Below are positions 1 to 4,908 of a stretch of DNA of 5,760 nucleotides, piece after piece. Source of the DNA: an uncultured Eggerthella sp. (GTDB taxonomy: Bacteria; Actinomycetota; Coriobacteriia; Coriobacteriales; Eggerthellaceae); contig URMQ01000109.1 of NCBI GenBank assembly GCA_900548955.1, forward strand, positions 1 to 5,760, written 5' to 3'. The notes below the pieces were generated by a model. It was not told the DNA's origin and searched no databases. It saw only the letters and a list, made by a program, of their open reading frames with translations. The position numbers and the translations under genes were made by a program. Each line of letters begins with the position of its first letter. Positions within the stretch are counted from its first letter, which is position 1.

Positions 1-247
1 CCCATGAGCTGCATCCGCCTGACCTGCGAGGATGATAAGCGTCTGGTGGAGCTGGTTTGGTACAGCAGTACGCCAGGCATTTGCTTCATTGGGCACAGCC
101 ATTATGGTGTTTGCCATTATGGTTGTAGGACCACTTATGGGCTCTGCTGCTATGGGGTATCACTTGGGATTCGGTTTTTCTGCGGTGTGTGCCATCTTGG
201 TGCTAGTTATAGCTATTGCGCGCGTAAAGAACAATTTGCGCAGCTAG
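1..247 (+). CDS. MFS (DHA2-like) drug exporter, C-terminal end, frame-disrupted
   Basis: This is the C-terminal end of a major facilitator superfamily permease, probably a proton-driven exporter of the EmrB/QacA (DHA2) type. From about base 59 the frame is clean: a GTAVRQAFASLGTAIM block resembles the conserved segment leading into the penultimate helix of DHA2 proteins. Two hydrophobic segments follow (GTAIMVFAIMVVGPLM and GFGFSAVCAILVLVIAIA) and a short basic tail ends at TAG 245-247. Upstream of base 59 no single frame is open. Pieces fitting the family occur in different frames: PMSCI in frame 1, PPDLR and then ASGGAGLV in frame 3, and the rest in frame 2. Several small indels are therefore implied, from gene decay or from poor sequence at the window edge. 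The ATG at base 32 is not a credible start. The substrate cannot be told. Family assignment is fairly sure; gene integrity is not. Confidence 0.6.
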
Positions 248-846
248 GCTTGTGCAAATACTTCGTTAATCTTTTCCTGGTCAACCTGGGGAAGAGGCAT
301 AAAAGGATCGGGATTGGCAATATGGTCGCCTAAGATCTTTTCCATCCAAATCATGTCGTACCAGCGACCAAATTTGTGGGCGCATTTGGTGAACTTGCCT
401 ACCAACCTAAAACCTAAACGTTCGTGGAACAGGCGGCTTGTTGCGGGAACGTACTCATCTGCTGGTTCGCAGTGTGCAATACAGGCTTCCATGTTGTATA
501 CGTTTTGCAGCATTAAAAGCTTGGCAAGCGTTTCATACAAACGACGACCTACGCCCTTGCCACGGTAATCCATGCGCATATAGATAGAAGTTTCGATGGA
601 ATGTAGATATGCTGCGCGGGGACGGAAGGCTTTTGCGTAGGCAAAACCTACAATTTCGCCCTCGTCAACAGCGACGATATAAGGGTAGCGCTCAAGTGTC
701 GTGCGTACACGCTCGCTAAATTCTTCCAAACTAGGATCCGTCAATTCAAACGTGACCGCAGTGGTACGAACGTAGGGGAGATAAATCTCGCGCAACGCTG
801 GAGCATCGGCAACAGTAGCCATTCGTATGATAGGTAAATTCTTCAT
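244..846 (-). CDS. GNAT N-acetyltransferase, phosphinothricin acetyltransferase-like
   Basis: This 200-residue protein is a GCN5-related acetyltransferase that moves an acetyl group from acetyl-CoA to an amine. It resembles the Pat/Bar/YncA (MnaT) group: an N-terminal strand IIRMATVADAPAL, IYLPYVRTTAVTFE at 21-34, HSIETSIYM at 82-90, the acetyl-CoA pyrophosphate loop YRGKGVG at 94-100 (motif A), FHERLGF at 140-146, and HKFGRWYDMIWMEK at 157-170, a signature of this group. It is slightly longer than typical relatives because of a ~30-residue C-terminal extension (PDPFMPLPQ onward). Relatives acetylate phosphinothricin, methionine sulfoximine or methionine derivatives, but the substrate here cannot be told. 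No clear Shine-Dalgarno precedes the ATG. The first ATG is kept because it includes the whole first beta strand. The gene converges on the exporter and its stop overlaps the exporter stop. Cytosolic; family call firm, substrate open. Confidence 0.9.
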   Translation of the reverse strand: MKNLPIIRMATVADAPALREIYLPYVRTTAVTFELTDPSLEEFSERVRTTLERYPYIVAVDEGEIVGFAYAKAFRPRAAYLHSIETSIYMRMDYRGKGVGRRLYETLAKLLMLQNVYNMEACIAHCEPADEYVPATSRLFHERLGFRLVGKFTKCAHKFGRWYDMIWMEKILGDHIANPDPFMPLPQVDQEKINEVFAQA

Positions 847-977
847 GGTGCGCTTATTGTAGTCGTGTAGAGGGCACTTGGGTAGAGCAATTTTTCAGGC
901 AATGTTTAGTTAACAAAAGCCTTTCAATTCTTTCGAAGTACCGCTCAGTGCCAAAATTCGAAACTTACGTGCAGCTA

Positions 978-986
978 TGGTATACT
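978..986 (+). promoter_or_regulatory. Extended -10 promoter for the binding-protein gene
   Basis: TGGTATACT matches the extended -10 consensus TGnTATAAT at all but one informative base. No good -35 hexamer lies 16-18 bases upstream, which is common for extended -10 promoters. Transcription would start near 993 and give a leader of about 100 nucleotides before the ATG at 1095. Assigned by eye only. Confidence 0.5.
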
Positions 987-990
987 CACA

Positions 991-1029
991 ACGCTTTAGT
1001 ATGATAGAGTGATAAAGCGCCAAAAGCGT
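991..1029. promoter_or_regulatory. Inverted-repeat cluster at the transcription start (candidate operator)
   Basis: CGCTTTA at 992-998 and TAAAGCG at 1013-1019 form a perfect 7-bp inverted repeat with a 14-bp spacer. A third copy of the half-site, AAAGCGT at 1023-1029, pairs equally well with ACGCTTT at 991-997. The cluster begins 5 bp after the -10 element and so covers the predicted start of transcription, where a repressor would act. It could instead be an RNA hairpin in the leader. Confidence 0.35.
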
Positions 1030-1094
1030 AAATATTTTGTAAAAACCGCTGAACTAAGGCGGACTTGTCGGACGAGACATGAAGCGAGGTATTC

Positions 1095-1925
1095 ATGAAA
1101 AAGAAATTACTTGCACTGTTGACGCTTGCTTTTGTTGCATGCTTGTCGGCTGTTCTTCTTACTGGTTGCTCTTCGTCGAACGAAGAAACTGAATCTAGCG
1201 AGGATACTTCAGGTGAAATCACCACGCTGATTGTTGGCTTCGATAACAGCTATCCTCCTTATGGCTTTATGGATGAAAATAATGAGCCTACCGGTTTTGA
1301 CTTGGATTTGGCTGCTGAGGTTGCAGAACGTAATGGCTGGGAACTTCAGCTTGAAGCTATTGACTGGGATGCAAAGGACGCTTTGCTCAATCAGGACAGC
1401 ATTAACTGTATCTGGAATGGCTTCACCATGGAAGGTCGCGAAGATAGCTACACCTTCTCCGAACCATACATGCTGAACGAACAGGTTATTGTTGTTAAGT
1501 CTGATTCTGGTATTACTGACTTTGCTGGCTTAGCAGACGCAACGGTAGTAACTCAGGTTGATTCTGCAGCACTTGACGTTCTTGAAGGCGATCAGGCTGA
1601 ATTGGCAGGTACTTTTGCTGAACTTCAGACCTTGAGCGACTACAACAACGCATTTATGCAGCTTGAATCTGGCATGGTAGATGCAGTTGCGTGTGACCTT
1701 TCTATTGCTCAGTACCAGATGTCTGCAAATGAAGGCACCTACACCATGCTTGAAGAGCCATTGAGCTCCGAGCATTATGCGGTAGGTTTCAAGCAGGGTA
1801 ACGAAGCTCTTGCCCAGACCGTAACTGATACGTTGAAGGAAATGTATGAGGACGGCACGGTTGAAGAGCTCATTAACAAGTATGCTGACTATGGCATGAG
1901 CATTGAAAACTGGGTACTTAAGTAA
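1095..1925 (+). CDS. Amino-acid ABC transporter substrate-binding lipoprotein (SBP family 3)
   Basis: This 276-residue extracytoplasmic receptor captures a polar amino acid and delivers it to the permease encoded downstream. The N-terminus is a lipoprotein signal: MKKK, a hydrophobic stretch, then the lipobox LTGC with the lipidated cysteine at 25. A Ser/Glu-rich linker runs to about residue 43. The mature domain shows family 3 (HisJ/GlnH/ArtJ) features: VGFDNSYPPYGF at 47-58, TGFDLDLAAEVAERNG at 66-81, MEGREDSYTFSEPY at 112-125 and VDAVACD at 195-201. By analogy with HisJ, Arg115 should hold the substrate carboxylate and Asp201 its amino group. The start is supported by GAGG at 1086-1089, 5 bases before the ATG. 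An intrinsic terminator follows the gene. Length is normal for the family. The particular amino acid cannot be read from the sequence. Confidence 0.95.
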   Translation: MKKKLLALLTLAFVACLSAVLLTGCSSSNEETESSEDTSGEITTLIVGFDNSYPPYGFMDENNEPTGFDLDLAAEVAERNGWELQLEAIDWDAKDALLNQDSINCIWNGFTMEGREDSYTFSEPYMLNEQVIVVKSDSGITDFAGLADATVVTQVDSAALDVLEGDQAELAGTFAELQTLSDYNNAFMQLESGMVDAVACDLSIAQYQMSANEGTYTMLEEPLSSEHYAVGFKQGNEALAQTVTDTLKEMYEDGTVEELINKYADYGMSIENWVLK

Positions 1926-1983
1926 GAAATGTTCGGTTTGGCTGGTAATTGCTAGTTTTACTGGTCAAAAATAATGGACTTTT

Positions 1984-2009
1984 GGGCGGAGGTTTTCCCT
2001 CCGCCCTTT
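1984..2009 (+). terminator. Intrinsic terminator after the binding-protein gene
   Basis: A perfect 9-bp GC-rich stem, GGGCGGAGG (1984-1992) with CCTCCGCCC (1998-2006), closes a 5-base loop TTTTC and is followed by TTTGTTG. It lies 58 bases after the lipoprotein stop and before the permease gene. The T tract is short and interrupted, so read-through is likely. That would let the permease be made at a lower level than the binding protein. Confidence 0.8.
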
Positions 2010-2023
2010 GTTGCGTTTCTGAG

Positions 2024-2086
2024 TTGTTAGATATGCGCACTCGGTATTCACGCTTTTGTAGAATTCGCAGTGCTTATATCTAACAA
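2024..2086. repeat. Long imperfect inverted repeat in the permease leader
   Basis: TTGTTAGATAT (2024-2034) and ATATCTAACAA (2076-2086) are perfect 11-bp inverted arms. The symmetry continues inward about the same centre: GCACT (2037-2041) pairs with AGTGC (2069-2073), and ATTC (2046-2049) with GAAT (2061-2064), leaving an 11-base loop. The element lies between the terminator at 1984 and the permease gene. It could be a folded RNA leader, a protein-binding site or a small relic element. I do not recognise it as a known riboswitch. Confidence 0.6.
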
Positions 2087-2107
2087 ATGAGATCTAATTG
2101 CAACCAG

Positions 2108-2120
2108 GCACGTTACGTGC
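2108..2120. promoter_or_regulatory. 13-bp palindrome just upstream of the permease ribosome site
   Basis: GCACGT-T-ACGTGC is a perfect palindrome ending three bases before the strong Shine-Dalgarno AGGGAGGA (2123-2130). As RNA it could form a 5-bp hairpin GCACG/CGTGC with a UUA loop beside the ribosome site. As DNA it is operator-like. Its right half, TTACGTGC, recurs at 965-972 just upstream of the -10 of the binding-protein gene. Confidence 0.35.
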
Positions 2121-2135
2121 GCAGGGAGGAAGATT

Positions 2136-2789
2136 ATGGAATTAAGCGTTATGGTGGGAGCCTTATTTGAGGGATTGGGTCTTTCCGCCTGGATTTTTGT
2201 GGTTACCCTTATTGGGTCGTTGCCACTGGGTATTGTGGTGGCGCTTGCCCGTATGTCTAAGTTCAAGCCGCTTTCATTGGTGGCCCAGTTCTATATTTCT
2301 ATCTTGCGTGGTACGCCTTTGATGTTGCAGCTGATGGCGTTCATGTTTGCACCGTACTACCTGTTCGGTATCTCGATGGATACCGACTGGAAATATGGTG
2401 CTTGTGCACTGGGCTTCATTTTGAACTACTCTGCCTACTTTGCAGAGATTTATCGTTCTGGCTTGCAGTCTATTCCGAAAGGTCAGTATGAGGCTGCGCT
2501 GGTGTTGGGTTATTCTCGCTCACAAACGTTTTTCAAGATTGTTCTTCCTCAGGTAATCAAGCGTATTATGCCTGCTATGGGCAATGAAATAATTACGCTG
2601 GTTAAGGACACCTCGCTTGCCTTTGTTCTGGGTGTGGCTGAAATGTTCTCGGTAGCTAAAGCAATTTCTGCTAGCGAAGTTTCCATGATTCCTTACGCAT
2701 TAGCAGCGCTCATTTACTGGGTATTCTGCTTGCTTATCGAATTCATTATTGGCCGCGTGGAAAAGAAGATGGCTTACTACCACGACTAA
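2136..2789 (+). CDS. Amino-acid ABC transporter permease (HisM family)
   Basis: This 217-residue integral membrane subunit forms the translocation channel of a polar amino-acid importer. Hydrophobic segments lie near residues 10-37, 50-76, 85-103, 150-170 and 186-206. The family motif RGTPLMLQL sits at 58-66. The EAA loop that docks into the ATPase runs from about 100 to 146 (YFAEIYRSGLQSIPKGQYEAA, then LGYS and LPQVIKRIMP); its core EAALVLG is at 119-125. Length is typical of the HisM/GlnP group. Only one permease gene is present, so a homodimer is likely. The start is fixed by the strong AGGGAGGA at 2123-2130, with GGAGG 6 bases from the ATG. The gene lies 210 bp after the lipoprotein gene, behind a terminator and a long inverted repeat, so its expression is probably tuned separately. 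Confidence 0.95.
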   Translation: MELSVMVGALFEGLGLSAWIFVVTLIGSLPLGIVVALARMSKFKPLSLVAQFYISILRGTPLMLQLMAFMFAPYYLFGISMDTDWKYGACALGFILNYSAYFAEIYRSGLQSIPKGQYEAALVLGYSRSQTFFKIVLPQVIKRIMPAMGNEIITLVKDTSLAFVLGVAEMFSVAKAISASEVSMIPYALAALIYWVFCLLIEFIIGRVEKKMAYYHD

Positions 2790-2887
2790 GAATGGCTATG
2801 TAGCGACCAAGAATTATCAGCGGAGGATTTGCTAAAACAGTGAAAGATTATCCGCTCTGTAAGATTGGATCTGTCTTTCAACCAAAC

Positions 2888-2917
2888 TTGTATGAGTAAA
2901 GAGATTTTCCTTATAAG
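2888..2917 (+). promoter_or_regulatory. Possible promoter for the ATPase gene
   Basis: TTGTAT (2888-2893) and TATAAG (2912-2917) are separated by 18 bp. TATAAG differs from the -10 consensus by one base; the -35 matches only three of six. The -10 lies inside the left arm of the 2910-2942 inverted repeat, so a protein bound there would cover the promoter. A weak candidate. Confidence 0.25.
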
Positions 2918-2942
2918 ACATGGGATGAAGTTGTCTTATAAG
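2910..2942. repeat. Perfect 11-bp inverted repeat upstream of the ATPase gene
   Basis: CTTATAAGACA (2910-2920) and TGTCTTATAAG (2932-2942) are perfect inverted arms around an 11-base loop. Each arm contains CTTATAAG, which is itself an 8-bp palindrome, so the site also reads as two copies of a dyad operator. It ends 7 bases before the AAAGAGG ribosome site of the ATPase gene. An RNA hairpin here would be AT-rich and followed by TTTTG, so weak termination is another possibility. Confidence 0.6.
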
Positions 2943-2947
2943 TTTTG

Positions 2948-2954
2948 AAAGAGG
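2948..2954 (+). promoter_or_regulatory. Ribosome binding site fixing the ATPase start
   Basis: AAAGAGG ends 8 bases before the ATG at 2963. The same frame can be opened at a TTG at 2945, but the Shine-Dalgarno would then lie inside the coding sequence. The ATG at 2963 is therefore preferred. Confidence 0.75.
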
Positions 2955-2962
2955 TTTTCGTT

Positions 2963-3748
2963 ATGGGAAATACGCCAGTTGTGAGCCTGCAGCATGCGCA
3001 GAAAGCGTTTGGCAACAATGCAGTACTCAAAGATATTTCATTGACAGTAGAACAGGGCGACGTGCTTTCTATCATTGGCCCTTCGGGTGGAGGAAAATCC
3101 ACTTTGCTTCGTTGTATGACGCTCTTGGAAACGCTCGATGCGGGCTCGCTTTCCTATGGCGATCTACAGGTAGTAACCACGCCTGACGGATCAGGCAAGG
3201 CGGTATATGGTGGTAAGGATGTGCTGGCTCAAGCAAAGAAGCGTTATGGTTTGGTATTCCAGAACTTTAATCTGTTCCCGCATTACACGGTTTTGCAAAA
3301 TGTGACCGATGCGCTTATCTGTGTTCAGAAAAAGCCCAAAGAAGAAGCACTTGTCAAGGGTCGTGAGCTGCTGACAAAAATGGGCTTAACAGGAAAAGAA
3401 GATATGGTTCCGTGTGAGCTTTCTGGTGGTCAGCAACAGCGTGTAGCCATTGCGCGTGCTTTGGCGCTAGATCCTGATGTTTTGTTCTTCGACGAGCCAA
3501 CTTCAGCGCTTGACCCAGAGCTTACTCAAGAAGTGTTGCGCGTAATTCGTGAACTTGCTGATGAGCATATGACCATGGTTATTGTTACGCATGAAATGGC
3601 CTTTGCTCGCGACGTGGCAGATCGCGTAGCATTTATGGACGGTGGCGTTATCGTAGAAGAAGGTCCCGCCAAGGAAGTTATTGGTAATCCTCAGCATGAG
3701 CGTACCAAGTCCTTCTTGGCTCGTTTTGCTGAAGGAAACGCTGACTAA
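2963..3748 (+). CDS. Polar amino-acid ABC transporter ATP-binding protein (GlnQ/HisP-like)
   Basis: This 261-residue cytoplasmic ATPase powers the importer; two copies sandwich ATP and press on the permease EAA loops. All core motifs are intact: Walker A GPSGGGKST at 39-47 (Lys45), Q-loop Gln100 in YGLVFQNFNLFPH, signature LSGGQ at 153-157, Walker B VLFFDEP at 173-179 (Asp177, catalytic Glu178), D-loop SALD at 181-184 and switch His210. The FQNFNLFPH and DEPTSALDPE wording is typical of the polar amino-acid uptake subfamily. A loop of about 20 residues (VVTTPDGSGKAVYGGKDV) lies between the Walker A subdomain and the Q-loop and is longer than in HisP. Start at ATG 2963, chosen over an in-frame TTG at 2945 by ribosome-site spacing. 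The gene follows the permease by 173 bp and ends the transporter cluster. Confidence 0.95.
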   Translation: MGNTPVVSLQHAQKAFGNNAVLKDISLTVEQGDVLSIIGPSGGGKSTLLRCMTLLETLDAGSLSYGDLQVVTTPDGSGKAVYGGKDVLAQAKKRYGLVFQNFNLFPHYTVLQNVTDALICVQKKPKEEALVKGRELLTKMGLTGKEDMVPCELSGGQQQRVAIARALALDPDVLFFDEPTSALDPELTQEVLRVIRELADEHMTMVIVTHEMAFARDVADRVAFMDGGVIVEEGPAKEVIGNPQHERTKSFLARFAEGNAD

Positions 3749-3842
3749 ATTATCAAGCATCGAGAAAGCCTTGGTTTTTGAATCAACTTCGCTTTAATAA
3801 ACACGACAAGAGGGCTAAAGACCAACTGCATAATCGCACAAG

Positions 3843-3868
3843 AAAGGGAGCTCGTATGAGCTCCCTTT
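3843..3868. terminator. Bidirectional intrinsic terminator between the ATPase gene and hpf
   Basis: AAAGGGAGCTC (3843-3853) and GAGCTCCCTTT (3858-3868) form a perfect 11-bp stem with a four-base loop GTAT. The stem has A's on the left and T's on the right on either strand, so it can end the rightward ABC transcript (94 bases past its stop) and the leftward hpf transcript (120 bases past its stop). Confidence 0.8.
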
Positions 3869-3887
3869 GCTATGCCGAGTTATAAGT

Positions 3888-3917
3888 GGATCTAACAATC
3901 ATCTAGATGAGCGATCC
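3888..3917. repeat. Nested palindrome in the convergent spacer
   Basis: TCATCTAGATGA (3899-3910) is a perfect 12-bp palindrome, enclosed by inverted GGATC (3888-3892) and GATCC (3913-3917). It is followed by TTTGTG on the + strand. It may be a back-up terminator or a protein site. Confidence 0.4.
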
Positions 3918-3923
3918 TTTGTG

Positions 3924-3955
3924 CTAAGCCCGAGACTGTTGCTTACGTGGCTTAG
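3924..3955. repeat. 7-bp inverted repeat CTAAGCC/GGCTTAG
   Basis: CTAAGCC (3924-3930) and GGCTTAG (3949-3955) are perfect arms around 18 bases, extendable outward by two G-U pairs and a G-C. They lie within the 3' end of the hpf transcript and overlap the out-of-frame basic tail described in the findings. Confidence 0.35.
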
Positions 3956-3988
3956 TGCCTTCAGTACTGGACTTGGCTGCTGTGCGTT

Positions 3989-4564
3989 TTATTCAGCGTC
4001 AGCTTGCTTCAATAAGCCGTAGCCACCGTTGGTGCGGCGGTACAGGATGCAGAATGCACTGGTGTCGCGATCGATATATGCGAAGAAGTCGTGACCTAAA
4101 AGGTCAATCTGAATAAGGGCTTCATCTTCGGTCATAGGATCAAGTACCAGATCCTTTACGCGTACTACTTCGTCATCCTGAGAAAGTTCTGCCATTAAAC
4201 CATCAAGGTCAAGTTCGGTTGCAGGAGCGCTCTTGTCAACCACAGGAGCATCGGCAATCTTCTTGTCGATAACGCGAGTCTTGTATTTGCGAAGCTGGCG
4301 AAGTGCCTTAGCAGCAGCAACGTCGATAGCTGCATACATATTCTCATCGCGTTCTTCAACACGAATGATATGACCGCGAGCACGCATGGTAACTTCGCAG
4401 GTAGCAGGAGTTGGGTTGGCAGGGTTCTTTTCTACATGAAGAACAACTTCAGCGGTTAGCGGATCAATATCCATAACCTTCATGGAATTGCCAATCTTTT
4501 CTTCTGCATAAGCGCGCAAAGCTTCAGTTACGGGCATCTTGCGACCGGTGATGGTGATATCCAT
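3989..4564 (-). CDS. hpf: Ribosome hibernation promoting factor, long form
   Basis: This 191-residue cytoplasmic protein binds the 30S decoding centre in starvation or stationary phase, blocks mRNA and tRNA, and pairs 70S ribosomes into inactive 100S dimers. The N-terminal S30AE domain spans about 1-100 (MDITITGRKMPVTEALRAYAEEKI, then ENMYAAIDVAAAKALRQLRKYK at 75-96). An acidic linker follows (about 104-131). The dimerising C-terminal domain is at about 132-186, with EVVRVKDLVLDPMTEDEA, IDLLGHDFFAYID and ILYRRTNGGYGLL. Two-domain length marks the long form. The frame is open for 48 codons upstream, but ATG 4562-4564 is chosen because its MDITITGR matches the family start and AGAGG (4572-4576) sits 7 bases before it. 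The gene has a long, palindrome-rich leader. An out-of-frame basic peptide is encoded just past its stop. Confidence 0.95.
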   Translation of the reverse strand: MDITITGRKMPVTEALRAYAEEKIGNSMKVMDIDPLTAEVVLHVEKNPANPTPATCEVTMRARGHIIRVEERDENMYAAIDVAAAKALRQLRKYKTRVIDKKIADAPVVDKSAPATELDLDGLMAELSQDDEVVRVKDLVLDPMTEDEALIQIDLLGHDFFAYIDRDTSAFCILYRRTNGGYGLLKQADAE

Positions 4565-4571
4565 AGTTTCA

Positions 4572-4576
4572 CCTCT
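4572..4576 (-). promoter_or_regulatory. Ribosome binding site fixing the hpf start
   Basis: On the - strand AGAGG lies 7 bases before the ATG at 4564-4562. This selects the internal methionine over the upstream in-frame ATG at 4708. Confidence 0.75.
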
Positions 4577-4619
4577 CATACTGGAACCTACATTACGATG
4601 TGACTTGAGGAGCGGATGC

Positions 4620-4631
4620 CGTGAATTCACG
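4620..4631. repeat. 12-bp palindrome in the hpf leader
   Basis: CGTGAATTCACG is perfectly self-complementary and lies 55 bases upstream of the hpf ATG. It could be an operator or part of a leader structure. Confidence 0.35.
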
Positions 4632-4690
4632 AGCGAGATAAAAACAAAAGCAGCGGCACAAAATAAAACCGCTTGCGAGTGATCTCCCAG

Positions 4691-4708
4691 TTGGAAACGG
4701 CTTTCCAA
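4691..4708. repeat. 7-bp stem-loop TTGGAAA/TTTCCAA upstream of hpf
   Basis: TTGGAAA (4691-4697) and TTTCCAA (4702-4708) are perfect arms around the four-base loop CGGC. The right geometry for a small RNA hairpin or a protein dyad in the hpf promoter or leader. Confidence 0.4.
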
Positions 4709-4908
4709 TTCCCCTCGTCTACCGTTTTCACCTATCAGTCTAACGCACTTTGCCTAAATTGTGGGGATAATTATGAACAGCTCTGAAGCTGCAATCGCAA
4801 TTTAGTGATTATTCCTTTAAGGCGGCAGCATAAAAAATGCGTTCTGATGTCAAAATTATTACAGAATAAGAAGTTTTTGGTCACGTTCTGGTATTTTGGT
4901 TAACAGTG

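Noticed and set aside
32..247. Stand-alone 71-residue membrane protein starting at ATG 32
   Set aside because: It is the C-terminal end of an exporter; the ATG falls in the scrambled stretch, has no ribosome site, and exporter-like residues continue upstream in other frames.
1530..1775. Reverse-strand frames inside the ABC and nhaA genes (for example 1530-1775, 3503-3760, 5450-5692)
   Set aside because: They lie opposite well-supported genes, have no ribosome sites and resemble no family; they are shadows of the coding strand.
2945..2962. TTG start six codons upstream for the ATPase
   Set aside because: The ribosome site AAAGAGG would lie within the coding region; ATG 2963 has proper spacing.
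4565..4708. 48-codon N-terminal extension of hpf with a hydrophobic segment
   Set aside because: The hpf family begins at MDITITGR, AGAGG is correctly spaced before that ATG, and a hydrophobic N-terminus makes no sense for a ribosome-binding protein.
4773..4805. Ten-codon frame after GGGGATAATT (ATG 4773, MNSSEAAIAI)
   Set aside because: It is tiny, has only a marginal ribosome site and no gene downstream on the same strand for it to lead; chance is sufficient.
4830..4852. - strand promoter built on a perfect TTGACA at 4852-4847
   Set aside because: The best -10 (TATGCT) is only 15 bp away and the site would give hpf a leader of over 250 bases; not secure enough to annotate.
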